Positions 25,588-35,800 of a stretch of DNA of 64,000 nucleotides are shown in pieces. The translations under genes and the position numbers were made by a program. Positions within the stretch are counted from its first letter, which is position 1; the number at the start of each line of letters is the position of its first letter. Source of the DNA: Gemmatimonas groenlandica (GTDB taxonomy: Bacteria; Gemmatimonadota; Gemmatimonadetes; Gemmatimonadales; Gemmatimonadaceae); assembly GCF_013004105.1 (NCBI RefSeq), contig NZ_CP053085.1:2852001-2916000 (forward strand), read 5' to 3'. Under the pieces are notes generated by a model. The model was not told the DNA's origin, searched no databases, and saw nothing but the letters and a program-made list of their open reading frames with translations.

Positions 25588-26282
25588 AGAGCGAGCATTA
25601 TCTGACTCGAAGGCCCGTGTTTTGAGCACTTCCAAAGACAAGAGCCCCTTCGCGTGAGCGGAATGCTAGACACCACTCAGCGCGTGAACGGCGATGCAGC
25701 GCACCGCAGAAGTGGGCGAAGCCGTTGCGATCTAGTTCACCGGCCTGCTGTCGAGCCCTTTGGCTACCCGCCCTGCGGCGTCGCCGTTTGTCACGGAACG
25801 GCTCGCGTCGTACAGTATACAGTGTCGCGGCATGTTCGAGATGTTCGAGATATACGCGATCAGCAGTCCCCTGACCGTGCAGCCGGAAGTGCAAGTGGCT
25901 GCGCTCTTTGCTTGAGTTGCGCCAACGCCACCGGGCCTCAGGATCACTCGATCGACGGCCCTGCGACTGCTGCTGCAGTTCCGTCGAAACGTGCGTGCGG
26001 CAGCGGCGGACAGAATGAGAATATGCGTTGGAATTGTGACGAGTGGAACTCTCATTAAGTTCAAGTTTCGGCACACCGAATCGCGAGCACCGACGTTCCT
26101 ATCCACGCTACGATCGGGCATCACCCCATTTTCTATAAACTGTGACTGCAGCGACATCGTGCGACGTCGGATAGCTCAATCTAGTATGGTCGTGGAATGG
26201 TTCAGCTACGCTGGCCCTCATCCGTCGGTTCCATCTACGGCGACTCTGGGCACTCGCCACATCCTCATCCGCTAGGCAACGT
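25588..26282. other. Intergenic stretch, no recognisable gene
   Basis: About 700 bases with only short overlapping frames of no family character on both strands. It presumably contains the promoter of the GT2 gene. I see no repeat or RNA signature. Confidence 0.5.
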
Positions 26283-27203
26283 ATGAACCCGCGTGTCTCC
26301 ATTATCGTCCCGATCAAGAATAAAGTCACGTTCCTCTCGCGTGCACTCACGTCAGTGAGTTTAGCCTGTGCAGAGCACGGCGCCGCTGAGATTGTCTTGA
26401 TTGAGAATGGATCGACGGACGGCAGCAGGGAGTTGGCGCAATCGTTCGAGGGAACGGCGAGTGTCCTTTACTCAAGCGCCTCGACCATCTCGGCTGTTCG
26501 GAATGCTGGAGCGCGTCACGCTCAGGGCGACCTGCTAGTTTTTCTTGATTCGGACATCGTTGTTCCGACGAACTACTTGGCGATGGTAGAAGTCGTTATC
26601 GGAAGCACGCCAGCTGATGCCGTCGGTTATCCCGTCCGTCCACCTGATGACGGGACCTGGGTGGAGTGGCAGTGGTACCTGCTCAATGTCGCCGAGCGCT
26701 CGGGCGTCACGCACTTCATAAACTCTGGCAGCATCGCCGTGACCCGCCAGGCTTTCGAGAGAATAAGCGGCTTTCCAGAGGATTTCGAGACTGGTGAGGA
26801 CTATGAGTTTTGCAGACGACTTGTGTCAACCGGTTATCAAATCCATCGGGACGAGCGACTATCCGTTGTTCACTTGGATAACCCCAAGACTATCGCAGCG
26901 TTCTTTAGAAAGGAGGTGTGGTACGGCCTTGGCATGCTAAAGGCGAGCGGGGAGAAGGCCATGAATAGACCGACCCTCATGACTCTAGCTCACATCCTTC
27001 TTCTACTGATATGCATCGCGAGCGCACTAGTGAATCGGTTCTTGCTAACTTTCATTTTGCTCAATGCTGTTCCAGTGGCGACACTCGTATATCGGCTGCG
27101 AATCGGCGGGCGCGTTGGAAATGGGCTTCAGCAACTTCTCCTTCTACATGTATTCTACTGCGCGCGGATTGTCGGACTGGTGCGCGGGCTTCGCCGTCGT
27201 TGA
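26283..27203 (+). CDS. Glycosyltransferase family 2 with C-terminal membrane helices
   Basis: 306 residues. The GT-A fold starts with 'VSIIVPIKNKVTFL', has nucleotide-binding 'ENGSTDGS', the metal motif 'FLDSDIVV' and an acceptor-side 'ETGEDYEFCRRL' (E-D). Two hydrophobic segments follow at ~235-290, so it is anchored in the inner membrane. Role: addition of a sugar to the lipid-linked EPS repeat unit; donor unknown. It is the only GT2 among six glycosyltransferases in the locus and faces the opposite way to its GT4 neighbours. Confidence 0.88.
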   Translation: MNPRVSIIVPIKNKVTFLSRALTSVSLACAEHGAAEIVLIENGSTDGSRELAQSFEGTASVLYSSASTISAVRNAGARHAQGDLLVFLDSDIVVPTNYLAMVEVVIGSTPADAVGYPVRPPDDGTWVEWQWYLLNVAERSGVTHFINSGSIAVTRQAFERISGFPEDFETGEDYEFCRRLVSTGYQIHRDERLSVVHLDNPKTIAAFFRKEVWYGLGMLKASGEKAMNRPTLMTLAHILLLLICIASALVNRFLLTFILLNAVPVATLVYRLRIGGRVGNGLQQLLLLHVFYCARIVGLVRGLRRR

Positions 27204-27258
27204 GCTATGACCGCTTGAGAGTTGAATACTTAGCGTCCAACGCGAACTAGGAAGAGCT

Positions 27259-28368
27259 TTAGCGCGAGGCTTGCTCTGGTCGGAGAGTCTTTAGGTAGAT
27301 CTCGCTCAATAGGCGAACCCTATTCTCGAGCGAAAACGTGCGAAGTAATTCGATTGCTTCGCGCATTTCGATAGACTCTCGCTCACCTGTCAGTTCAGCT
27401 GAGATGGCCGCCGCGATGTCTCGCTCCTGAGTACCGCTCGCCAAGGTGCCGATTCCGCTGTGCTCATTCATAATCCTTGGGACATCTCCCACCGGCGTTG
27501 CGACTACTCGACAGCGCGCGGCGACTGCCTCAAGCAGAATATTGGGCATTCCTTCGCTAAGGCTAGGCAATACCACGGCCCGAGCGCGCATCAGGATCGT
27601 GCGAACGTCCGTTGACGTGCCCATAAACTGGACATGCTCCTTCAGACCCATTTCGTCTATCCAGCCGGCGAGCGAGCGGGATTCCGGACCGTCACCATAG
27701 ATCCGCAAATTGCTGCGGCCTTCCGGTGGCAGCTGCGACATCGCCTTCAAGAGGCCGTAAATGTTCTTCTCCGGGCTTAGCCGGCCGATGAACACAAGAC
27801 CCTCCCGATCGTCACTCCTTGACTCGACCGAAACGGTATCTAAAACGGCATTTGGAACATGCTGCACATCGTTCTTACGCGCGAAGATGTTCCTTTGCGC
27901 CTCTGCCACCACAACAACCTGATCAGCCGAGTGCATCGCGACAATGGCCAACCTGTCGAGCAGTCGAACTCGCCATGACTCGTAGGTTAGGCCGTGAAAG
28001 AACGCGATCCATCTAACTTTCCTTCGAAAGAGCCACCGAACGCCGAACGCTAGCAGAGCAGCTCGACTTCCGTGCGTCTGCATGATCTGGCAATCATTCG
28101 CTGACATCAGGTTCGAGAGTTCACTAATCGCGTTGAATATTCCCCGGTACCCGTCGGTGACGCTCCCTGTTCTGACGGCCGCATCGTGGAGTTCATTCGT
28201 GGTGTCTGGATCCCGCAAAGTTGCGCGAACGCCTCGAATGTAAATACAGCGTACGCCCGCAGCAGCGAACGATTTGAGCAACGCCTTCTGCTGCCGCAGT
28301 GGCCCGCTGTTACCGGACGCATCTAAGACAAGGGCGAGCGAATGTGGGATGGTCTCAGGAGTCTTCAC
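27259..28368 (-). CDS. Glycosyltransferase family 4
   Basis: 369 residues with a GT-B fold. The C-terminal domain shows 'VFIGRLSPEKNIYGLL' and the E-x7-E donor-binding motif 'EGMPNILLEAVAARC', followed by 'VVATPVGDVPRI'. It is a retaining transferase acting at the cytoplasmic face on the repeat unit; the sugar cannot be predicted. Convergent with the GT2 gene, 55 bases away. Confidence 0.88.
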   Translation of the reverse strand: MKTPETIPHSLALVLDASGNSGPLRQQKALLKSFAAAGVRCIYIRGVRATLRDPDTTNELHDAAVRTGSVTDGYRGIFNAISELSNLMSANDCQIMQTHGSRAALLAFGVRWLFRRKVRWIAFFHGLTYESWRVRLLDRLAIVAMHSADQVVVVAEAQRNIFARKNDVQHVPNAVLDTVSVESRSDDREGLVFIGRLSPEKNIYGLLKAMSQLPPEGRSNLRIYGDGPESRSLAGWIDEMGLKEHVQFMGTSTDVRTILMRARAVVLPSLSEGMPNILLEAVAARCRVVATPVGDVPRIMNEHSGIGTLASGTQERDIAAAISAELTGERESIEMREAIELLRTFSLENRVRLLSEIYLKTLRPEQASR

Positions 28369-28738
28369 AAGCCTCTCTCTAGCAGCTGATTTCCTCGTAC
28401 GAAATCACTCAAAACGTGTAGCTGTCTCCTCGAACGCACAACTCTGGAAAGGCTATATCTGACTCACCCGTAGTCTTCCTACGCAGGCAAGTGAACGGCG
28501 ATGGTACCTCGATCTTCTGTGTCTCCGCAAGCAAAAGGAGCAAAGGAGTATAGCGGTTGATTTCCGCCGAGCCGATCATTCGAACTAGTCGGCGTACGAG
28601 AAGATCGAATACGTTGCATCGCCATTCTCGAACGTCCCTTTGCCAGGACTCAATATCGAAGCAGCTAGTCGGCGCCTCACGGCACTTGCCGAATCTTGGG
28701 TACTGAGGATTCACCTGAATGCCGCCTCTACCGCAAGA
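28369..28738. other. Gap between two GT4 genes, no gene
   Basis: 370 bases without a plausible ORF or clear repeat. The downstream GT4 is likely transcribed from here or by read-through. Confidence 0.5.
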
Positions 28739-29833
28739 CTACCGGGACTTAGACAGCGTCTCGTTGAAAAGCAGCTCGTATGCTTCCGACATCAGATCTA
28801 CTCCAAATTTAGTGCGCACCCTTGTCACGAGCGCTACGCCCGCGGATCGATTCTCATCTTCCGGTCGAGAAAGCGCTCGGTCGATAGCGATCGATAGTTC
28901 AACTGGATTGTTTGGTGGTACGAGCGTTCCCAATCCATCAAGCGCTTCAGGAATTCCGCCAACCCTAGTCGCCACGCACGGAACTCCAGCGGACATCGCC
29001 TCCAGTAGTGCCATCGGCATTGCCTCGCTGTGGGATGGCATCACAAAAAGATCCGCAGTCCGCAGAAGAGACATTGGCTCGGGTATCGACCCGAGGAGCG
29101 AAACCCGATCGGCTAATCCAAACTTCTGTATCTCCCGAAGCAGATCATCGGTGTGCTCCGTCCTCCGGCCGGCAATAGAAAGATGCCAATCTCTATTCTT
29201 ACAACGCGCCATGGCGTTGATAAGAACTAGGTGGCCCTTCACGGGAAGATGGTTGCCAACGGCGACGACCGATTTTCCTTTAGCTACTAATGCAGCGTAA
29301 GCGTCGGCTGCTCCATCTGAGAGAGTTTGACTTTGCGGTACACCGTTATATATGACGCGAATCTCTCGTGGTTGGAAAGGCACTTGCCGCTGCAACTCAT
29401 CTCGGAGCGCCTCTGACACGGCGACTACGTTATCCGCTGCCAGCATTGCGTACGAAAGTGCGAGTCGACGCTTCCACCCAACTAGCTCGCCGCCACCACC
29501 GTGCAGCGTGATAACTAGAGGAGATACTGCGGGGACGTTTGCTAGAGCAGCCAGCAGTCCCATGCCGAACATGTGTGCATGAACGAGGTCGGGAGCAAAG
29601 TTCTTCATAGACCGGCGGAGCAGTCGTGAGCCGGCTAGAACGTGCCCCGGGCGAAAATGAACCGGAATGAATTCGATATCCGAAGCCATCGCGGAACTCT
29701 GGAGCCACGATGCTCCGGGCGGGCCCACTACCGCGACCTCCGCGCCTCGCGAACGCAGGCCGCGAGCGAGAAGCATCAACATTCTTTCCGCACCGCCAAG
29801 TGCGCTGGACTCGGACAAGAGTGCTACTCGCAT
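28739..29833 (-). CDS. Glycosyltransferase family 4
   Basis: 364 residues from the ATG at 29833 ('MRVALLSESSALGGAERM', the normal GT4 beginning with a glycine-rich loop); the longer frame adds 45 basic residues without homology. Motifs: 'VVAVGNHLPVKGH' and 'SEAMPMALLEAMSAGVP' with the E-x7-E pair. Probably a retaining sugar transferase of the EPS pathway. Confidence 0.88.
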   Translation of the reverse strand: MRVALLSESSALGGAERMLMLLARGLRSRGAEVAVVGPPGASWLQSSAMASDIEFIPVHFRPGHVLAGSRLLRRSMKNFAPDLVHAHMFGMGLLAALANVPAVSPLVITLHGGGGELVGWKRRLALSYAMLAADNVVAVSEALRDELQRQVPFQPREIRVIYNGVPQSQTLSDGAADAYAALVAKGKSVVAVGNHLPVKGHLVLINAMARCKNRDWHLSIAGRRTEHTDDLLREIQKFGLADRVSLLGSIPEPMSLLRTADLFVMPSHSEAMPMALLEAMSAGVPCVATRVGGIPEALDGLGTLVPPNNPVELSIAIDRALSRPEDENRSAGVALVTRVRTKFGVDLMSEAYELLFNETLSKSR

Positions 29834-30485
29834 GTTGCTCCATCTGCGAAACGGTGATGGCAGGAAGCCTGTGCGCGTACCGATCCTCTCAAGACTTTGC
29901 CGTCGGGCACCAACGCTTGATTCACTTCTCGAGAACCTCTCACCGAAGTCGCTCCGCAGAGAAACCACGTGAGAGCGGAGGACTCGCGCAGCGATGCCAG
30001 TCTGACGACAAAGGCGAGAGGGCTCGATGGAAGCGTAACACGATCAAAACAGTACTTGAGGAGATTGGCTGGACGCCGAGTGTAAGCAACCGGTAACGCC
30101 TTAGCATGTCGGATTCAACACCTGCGCGGCGGGCGAAGTCGTCGATTGGCCCAGAAGTGGTTCTCAAAGAAGTGTGATTTGAGATTCGAGTGCCCGAACC
30201 CCAAATCGCATCTGCAAACTGACGCTCTACAGGGGAACCTTTGATTGAACGCCGAGACGAGCGCGTCACGCTCACCAGTAGACTGATACCTTAGGACCGA
30301 GATTCGCCATTTCCGATACCTGAAGACGTCTGGGCGCGAGACGCTCGATAAGGGAGGAGTGACCGCGGCGACGTCACCACGAGGTACTAAACTAAATCGC
30401 TTGGCTGCGCCCCCAAAGTGCACTCGAAGTACCAGTCCCAACGCGAACTACGCCCCTATCGGCTTCTCGGAAAACTACTCGGCGT
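29834..30485. other. Gap upstream of the flippase 3' end, no recognisable gene
   Basis: About 650 bases between the GT4 start and the flippase stop. Short frames exist on both strands, but none has family motifs, a start site or coding-like codon use. It may hold a promoter for the GT4 gene or the decayed remains of another gene. Confidence 0.45.
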
Positions 30486-31937
30486 TCATGTCTCACCACG
30501 AGGGCGCAGGGAGGATGGGACGATTGCGCGCATCAGCTGCGCAATCACGGGCGACCGCAACTGCCAAAAGGCCAATACGGTGAGGAGTGCTCCAACACCC
30601 GCACTCGCAACCGTGCGCTGAGCCAACGAGAGAGCGTGCGGAAGGTGCAACATAGAGTAGTGGAATCCGAGTGCCACCATGGTGCTCACTAGAATCGCCC
30701 GCAGAATCGGAATCACAAAGTCAAGTGACCGGAGCCCAATCGAGACGTGCAGTATGCGGAGCGCCGGCAGAAAGATGATTGGCATCGAAGCCAGTGATCC
30801 CCATGCCATTCCGCTAATACCGAAAAAGTGTGAGAGAACAATCTGTGAGGGAATCGTGAACGCGATAAGGGCGATGCGAATTCGTAGCGAATTCAAGGTA
30901 TTGCCAGTCACGGATAGCGCTTGAGGGAGCACTGCTGTGACAGAGTTTGCGAAGTAGAAGGGAGCCAAAATCCACACTAACCCGATCGCCGGCCTCCACT
31001 TTTCTCCCAACGCCGGGATGATAACCGTATCGCCAGAGACGCAAATCACAGCTAACGGAATTGCAACGACGATCGCAATTCCCTCCGCTAGCGTGACGAG
31101 CACCCTCCTTAGCTCTGTGTGGTCGTCTCGCTTCGACGCAAGAATTGAAGTTCCGATAGGAATGATCATCGCGGCCAATTTCTCTGATGGAAGCGCGGCG
31201 AGTGTCTTTGCAAGCGCGAGAAGCCCGGCCGCACTCGTACCCAGAACGCGAGTAGCGATCATCTGATCCGCATTGCTGTTCAGCATCCAGATCGAAGACT
31301 CGATAAAGAGCCGCTTTCCCGTCTTACGCTGCTCAGTGCTGAGGCTTGAACCGGCCCGCTGCAATCGGCCGGTCAATCGCACGGACATCGCCGAAGCGAG
31401 AAGTGCACCTATAAGTGGACCGATGATAAGAGCCGATGGCCCATCCCAACTGTACGCAATGGCCACGGATGCGCCGGACGCGGCTATCGCGCGCGTGGCA
31501 TCGATGATGCCTACTTCGCGCAGCTTTAGATCACGCTGGAGCACCGCGTATGGGACAGCACGGAACGCTTCGATTGGAATACCGAGGCTGGCGATCATCA
31601 GCACTGCCGCGCTTCCCTGTACACCTAGCAGCCAGGCTATAACGGGCGATGAGAGAAGCACGCAGACGAACACGAGGATGGATCGCCGCACCACTAACTG
31701 GTGGGCGGCTGCAGCGAGGCCGTCGTCGAGCGAATCAGCGACGACGAGCTGCGGCATACCTTGAGTCGCAATTGCTGCACTCCACCCCGACACGATGAGG
31801 GCGAAGCCAGCTTCTCCATAGTCAGCGGGCCCGAGACGCCTCAGCACCAGAAGCGTCGAGATCCAAGAGACGGCCTGCACGAAGAGCCTAAGCGCACCGA
31901 AGCCGGCGATCCGACTCGACAGTGATCTATTGGTCAC
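30486..31937 (-). CDS. Polysaccharide flippase (Wzx/MATE-like)
   Basis: 483 residues with about 12-14 hydrophobic helices and few charged loops. The first helix pair ('GFGALRLFVQAVSWISTLLVLRRLGPADYGEAGF', key part 'LRRLGPADYG') is the signature start of the polysaccharide-biosynthesis flippase family. Role: moving the lipid-linked repeat unit to the periplasmic face. It fits the Wzx/Wzy route suggested by the co-polymerase at 13428. The gene is transcribed towards the GT4 genes. Confidence 0.85.
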   Translation of the reverse strand: MTNRSLSSRIAGFGALRLFVQAVSWISTLLVLRRLGPADYGEAGFALIVSGWSAAIATQGMPQLVVADSLDDGLAAAAHQLVVRRSILVFVCVLLSSPVIAWLLGVQGSAAVLMIASLGIPIEAFRAVPYAVLQRDLKLREVGIIDATRAIAASGASVAIAYSWDGPSALIIGPLIGALLASAMSVRLTGRLQRAGSSLSTEQRKTGKRLFIESSIWMLNSNADQMIATRVLGTSAAGLLALAKTLAALPSEKLAAMIIPIGTSILASKRDDHTELRRVLVTLAEGIAIVVAIPLAVICVSGDTVIIPALGEKWRPAIGLVWILAPFYFANSVTAVLPQALSVTGNTLNSLRIRIALIAFTIPSQIVLSHFFGISGMAWGSLASMPIIFLPALRILHVSIGLRSLDFVIPILRAILVSTMVALGFHYSMLHLPHALSLAQRTVASAGVGALLTVLAFWQLRSPVIAQLMRAIVPSSLRPRGET

Positions 31938-32800
31938 TGTTCTTCCGCCGAAACGCCGCGCTGAACGAATGAGATGTCAAAGACTCGGGATAAACCAAGT
32001 GTGCTTACCGATTCGCTATCGCGGTTCGCGATGCAGTCGAAGTGGCGACCCATTCGAGATCGGGGGCCGCATGCCAAGACAGTTGGAATAAGTGTTCTCG
32101 TAGACTCTCCCGTCAAGCGCATGACCCGAATGCGAGGCGTTCTGAATCGCGCCGCGCGTTTAGCAGGCAGGTTGCGCGGATCACACCCAAAGGCTCGCTG
32201 GTGTGAAGTGAGCAGAACCACGCCCAAACTGCCGCCGGCAGAGCATCGCTAGGCGGTTTCAGAAAGCTCTACCTAGAGCTGAGCCAGCGGACCCATTCAA
32301 GGATCGTGACTTCAAGCTCCCCCTCGGCCTTGCCACGGTCCGTACAGACGGATCGCTTCGCGTTCGAACTATCACATGGCAGCTTCGCCGTGCGCCCATA
32401 CGAGGGACTTCTTCGAAACGGCGAATTGAGGGCCTAGCACAATCCGCCGCCGCGCAGCCCCCGTACATCCTACGTTGTGGTCCGAGGGCCGGCTGGACGG
32501 CGATATGTCCTTCGAGCTTCTGGTCGTGCGAGGCCGGCTCCAACGCGTCGGCCACTGGGCCGCTCCGCATCGTGATGCGCGCCTGCTGACGACGGGGCGC
32601 AAGGCGACATGAGCAAGGCCGCGTCGCGTTGCGACGAAGGTAAAGCGCTCCGGCTGCCGATTCGGATACTCGGAATGGCATTGCCGCTGGCCCAATTCCT
32701 GCGCGCGTTTGGCGGTGGTATCGGTGCTTGTCGCTCGGTGCGCAAGTACACCCAAAGTCCCGCAGTTGATGAACAGGCAAATTCCCGCAGTCGCCGGGAA

Positions 32801-33649
32801 TCAGACTGAGCGGGTGGTCTCCGCTCGCGCGCCCTCCCTGGTGGGGCTGAGCAGGGCGCCGAGTTCGCGGAGCCGGTAGCTCTGGCCGTCGATGTGGACG
32901 ACCGCGACGTGGTGCAGCAGGCAGTCGAGGATCGCGGTCGTCAGGATCTCATCACCGGCAAAGATCTCCGGCCAGTCGCGCATATGTTTGTTCGACGTGA
33001 GCAGCATGGAGCCGCGTTCGTAGCGCGTCGAGACGAGTCGGAAGAAGAGATTCGCCTCGATGCGGTCGAGCGGACGGAAGCCGATTTCGTCGATGATCAG
33101 TAAGCCGCAGTTGAAGTAGCGCCGCGCCCGCAAGCGGGCGGGCGGGGTCGCGGCGTCGGCTTTCAGGACGTGCATCAGATCATCGAGGACGAAGTGCGCG
33201 ACACTGAATCCGTTCTTGATCGCCGTGACGCCAAGGGCCGTCGCCAAGTGACGTTTCCCAACACCCGGCGGCCCGAGAAACAGGACATTGGTCTTCTCGC
33301 GCAGATAGGAGCACGTCGCCAGCGTCTCGATCTGGCGACGATCCGCCTTCGGCTGAAAGCCCCAATCAAACGCTTCCAGCGTCTTGCCCGGTGGTAAGCC
33401 CGAGAGCTTGAGCATCGTCGTGATCCGACGCTCGTCTTTCCGCTCGAGCTGACTCGTCAGCAGGAGATCGAGGAAGGCGAGTGGACTCAAATCGTCGCGC
33501 GCCGCCTGCTCGACGAGCTCCGGCAGCACCAGGGCGGGATGCTCAAGCCCCAGCGTGGTGAGCTTGGCCACCACGGGATCGAGTGTGGTCTGTCCGCTGG
33601 CGGCGGACATCGTCGGGCGCGGCGTGGCGCGCTTGGCGAGCGTGCTCAT
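32801..33649 (-). CDS. istB: IstB-like transposition helper ATPase (IS21 element 1), altered Walker A
   Basis: 282 residues. IstB/DnaC-type AAA+ ATPase with Walker A 'GPPGVGKRHLA', Walker B 'LLIIDEIGF' and the sensor segment 'LLTSNKHMRDW'. The ATG at 33649 overlaps the istA stop (TAATG). Where IstB proteins have G-K-T/S, this one has G-K-R. The residue that coordinates magnesium is therefore missing and ATPase activity is doubtful, in line with its crippled istA. It differs clearly from the istB at 36829, so the two IS21 elements belong to different subgroups. Confidence 0.85.
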   Translation of the reverse strand: MSTLAKRATPRPTMSAASGQTTLDPVVAKLTTLGLEHPALVLPELVEQAARDDLSPLAFLDLLLTSQLERKDERRITTMLKLSGLPPGKTLEAFDWGFQPKADRRQIETLATCSYLREKTNVLFLGPPGVGKRHLATALGVTAIKNGFSVAHFVLDDLMHVLKADAATPPARLRARRYFNCGLLIIDEIGFRPLDRIEANLFFRLVSTRYERGSMLLTSNKHMRDWPEIFAGDEILTTAILDCLLHHVAVVHIDGQSYRLRELGALLSPTREGARAETTRSV

Positions 33650-34266
33650 TATGGCTCTCCCGCGAGGGCGTCGAGGAGGTGCACGTACTGCGCCATCGGG
33701 CGAGCGACGGTCGACGGCGCCGGGAAGCGCTCTAGGACGGTCGCGGCCAGCTGCTGCTGCGCGCGACGCCCGAGCGGCGTCGGCGCGAGCACCTCGCTCG
33801 TGCTCGCGCCGCCGTAATGCGCCTCGTCGATCACGAGGCGCGCCGCGGTGCGGCGCGCATGGCGCGCGACCTCGCGGCCGTCGCCCCACACGACCACGTG
33901 CTGCGCGGTGCCGCGCACGTCGACGGTGCGACCGACCCAGGTGAACGGCACCGTGTAGCGACGTCCCTCGAAGCTCACGAGGTAGTCGCGACTCACGCGC
34001 CGCGCTACCACGCAATCAAAGAGCTCATGGAGCGTCGGCACGGGCTGCAGCAGGCGCTGCTCGTGCGCGAAGGCCTCCGCGATCAGCGAACCCGTGATCG
34101 GACAGCGCCGCGTCGCATGCCACTCGGCACTGCGCTCGTCCAGCGCGGCCTGCAGCGTGGGCAGGTCGGGCCAGTCGTGCACAAAGAGATCGGCGACATC
34201 GACGCGGGCGGTGCGCACCGCCCGCTCCGTCTTGCCCTTATCGCTGCCGGTCGCGCGCCGACACGG
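33649..34266 (-). pseudogene. istA transposase, C-terminal fragment (IS21 element 1)
   Basis: The frame can be read from the junction with the IS3 element at 34266 ('RRATGSDKGKTERAV', the segment that follows the last catalytic region of IstA) through the Mu-transposase-like C-terminal barrel ('RRVSRDYLVSFEGRRYTVPF') to the TAA at 33649. The catalytic core and HTH are missing. It cannot be functional. Confidence 0.8.
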
Positions 34267-34339
34267 ATTGGAGTGACCCCCAGCGGCTCAACAGATGGCG
34301 GGCGCGGTTTGACCTTCGAGGCAGCCCCTCGGAGGATCT

Positions 34340-34696
34340 ATGGCCAAGACGTACCGACGGTTCAGTACCGAGTTCAAGCTCGGGGTCGTGGAGGCGTACC
34401 TCGCGGGTGAGGGCAGCCTCAAAGGCCTCGCCACCAAGGCCGGCGTCGATCACTCGCTGGTGCACTACTGGCTGAAGAAGTATCACGCCGGCGAGCTCTC
34501 GCTCGATCTGCTGCGCGAGGAAGAGTCGGTCGAAACGGCGCAGCACATCGCCGCGCTCGAGCGGAAGGTGGGTCAGCTCACCATGGAGATCGACCTGCTA
34601 AAAAGGGGGCTCATCGCCGCCCCCGCGACGAGCAGCGGGCGGTCGTTGATCATCTCCGGGCCGACGGCCTCAGCGCCCGACGAGGATGTCGCATGA
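34340..34696 (+). CDS. IS3-family transposase OrfA
   Basis: 118 residues. HTH_Tnp_1-type DNA-binding domain at the N-terminus ('FSTEFKLGVVEAYLAGEGSL', 'GVDHSLVHYWLKKY') and a leucine-zipper-like helix near 75-92 ('ALERKVGQLTMEIDLLKRG') for OrfA/OrfAB pairing. A run of A (around 34601-34604) followed by a G-run near the end is the kind of site where IS3 elements shift by -1 to make the fusion transposase. It appears intact. Confidence 0.88.
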   Translation: MAKTYRRFSTEFKLGVVEAYLAGEGSLKGLATKAGVDHSLVHYWLKKYHAGELSLDLLREEESVETAQHIAALERKVGQLTMEIDLLKRGLIAAPATSSGRSLIISGPTASAPDEDVA

Positions 34697-35519
34697 TCGG
34701 GCTGCCGCGGAGCACCTACTACCGGCGGCCACGCGAAGGAGACGAGTCCGCGAGCAAGGCCGATGCCGACCTCCGAGCCGCCATCGCGCAGGTGCAGCGC
34801 GACTTCCCAGGGTACGGGTACCGGCGCATCACCCGCGAGCTGCGCGCCGGGCCACACCGCGCGAATCACAAGCGCGTGCAGCGCGTCACGCAAGCGATGC
34901 TCCGCCCCCGTCGGCTCGCCGTCGACCATGGGTCGTCGCGGAGCCGGACTCGGTATCCGGTTCGTGGTATCCCAATCTCCGGGCAGAGATCATCCCGACG
35001 GGCCCAAATCAACTCTGGGTATCCGACATCACCTACGTGCGGCTCGAGCGGGCCTTCGTCTTTCTCGCGGTCGTACTGGATGTGTTCTCGCGCAAGGTAA
35101 TCGGCTATGCGATTGGCCCGACACTCGACGCGCGCCTCCCCCTTGCCGCCCTGGACGCCGCGATCGAAAGTCGGCAGCCACCGCCAGGCTGCGTGCACCA
35201 CTCTGACCGCGGCTCGCAATATTCGTCCGGGCGCTACCGAGAGCGGCTCGCCGAGGCAGGGCTCTTGGGCTCGATGTCACGGGCGGGTAATCCGTACGAC
35301 AACGCGCACGTCGAGAGCTTCATGAAGACGCTCAAGCACGAATAGATCTATCCGCGCGGCTACCGCACCATGGCCGACGTCATTGCGCACCTTCCGCACT
35401 TCCTGGAGAGCACCTACAACAACAAGCGGCAGCACTCTGCCTTGAACTATCGGTCACCGAATGCCTTCGAGGCCGTTCACGCGCTCATCCTTTCATCCGG
35501 TCAAATCTCAGCCCCCTGA
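34693..35519 (+). pseudogene. IS3-family transposase OrfB, frameshifted and with an internal amber codon
   Basis: The HTH_21 part starts in one frame ('MIGLPRSTYYRR', 'FPGYGYRRITREL'). The integrase core continues in another ('PNQLWVSDITYVRL' with the first Asp, 'VHHSDRGSQY' with the second Asp, 'YDNAHVESF' with the Glu). The frame change lies around 34898-34925. A TAG at 35343-35345 replaces what is normally a Glu codon after 'MKTLKHE', and the rest ('YPRGYRTMADV', 'YNNKRQHSALNY') reads on to the TGA at 35517. The element is therefore not autonomous. Confidence 0.85.
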
Positions 35520-35800
35520 TTGTCCAACCAAGAGGGGTCACTCCAATCGGTGCGGGAATTTGGGTGTACGTCTACACTCGGTGCAGCGAACCTCCGCAGT
35601 TCGCCGCGCAGGCCCGCTGCTTTCATGATCCGAGCGACGCTGCACTCTGGATCGTCTCCCTGCCTCGCAGTATGTCATCACCAGTATGAAATTGCGCAGA
35701 GTCACCAAGATGAATTGCGCACTTGGGAGCTTTCCTGCGAGGCCCTCCGCCAGCCTCGTGTCGACGCGACCTTGGTCTCTTCCCTTGGGGGAGGAGACTG

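Larger units (their letters stand above)
34267..35547 (+). mobile_element. IS3-family element nested in IS21 element 1
   Basis: Perfect 14-bp terminal inverted repeats 'attggagtgacccc' (34267-34280) and its complement (35534-35547). Length 1281 bp, normal for IS3. It holds orfA and a damaged orfB. The flanking bases are CGG on both sides, a possible 3-bp target duplication, but the host sequence beyond the right end does not continue istA, so a deletion happened with or after insertion. Confidence 0.88.
32739..35576 (-). mobile_element. IS21-family element 1, internally deleted and carrying an IS3 element
   Basis: Terminal inverted repeats begin with TG: 32739-32764 and, inverted, 35551-35576, sharing 'gtacacccaaa' and 'tcccgca'. 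A perfect 5-bp duplication CTCGG flanks them (32734-32738 and 35577-35581). Inside are istB and only the C-terminal part of istA. An IS3 element sits where the front of istA should be, and its right end is only three bases from the inner edge of the right repeat. So the N-terminal half of istA and the leader were lost, probably by an IS3-associated deletion. Confidence 0.8.

Noticed and set aside
34264-35550. CGG as a secure target duplication of the IS3 element
   Set aside because: Three bases match easily by chance, and the sequence beyond the right end does not continue istA, so the flanks are not a simple insertion site.
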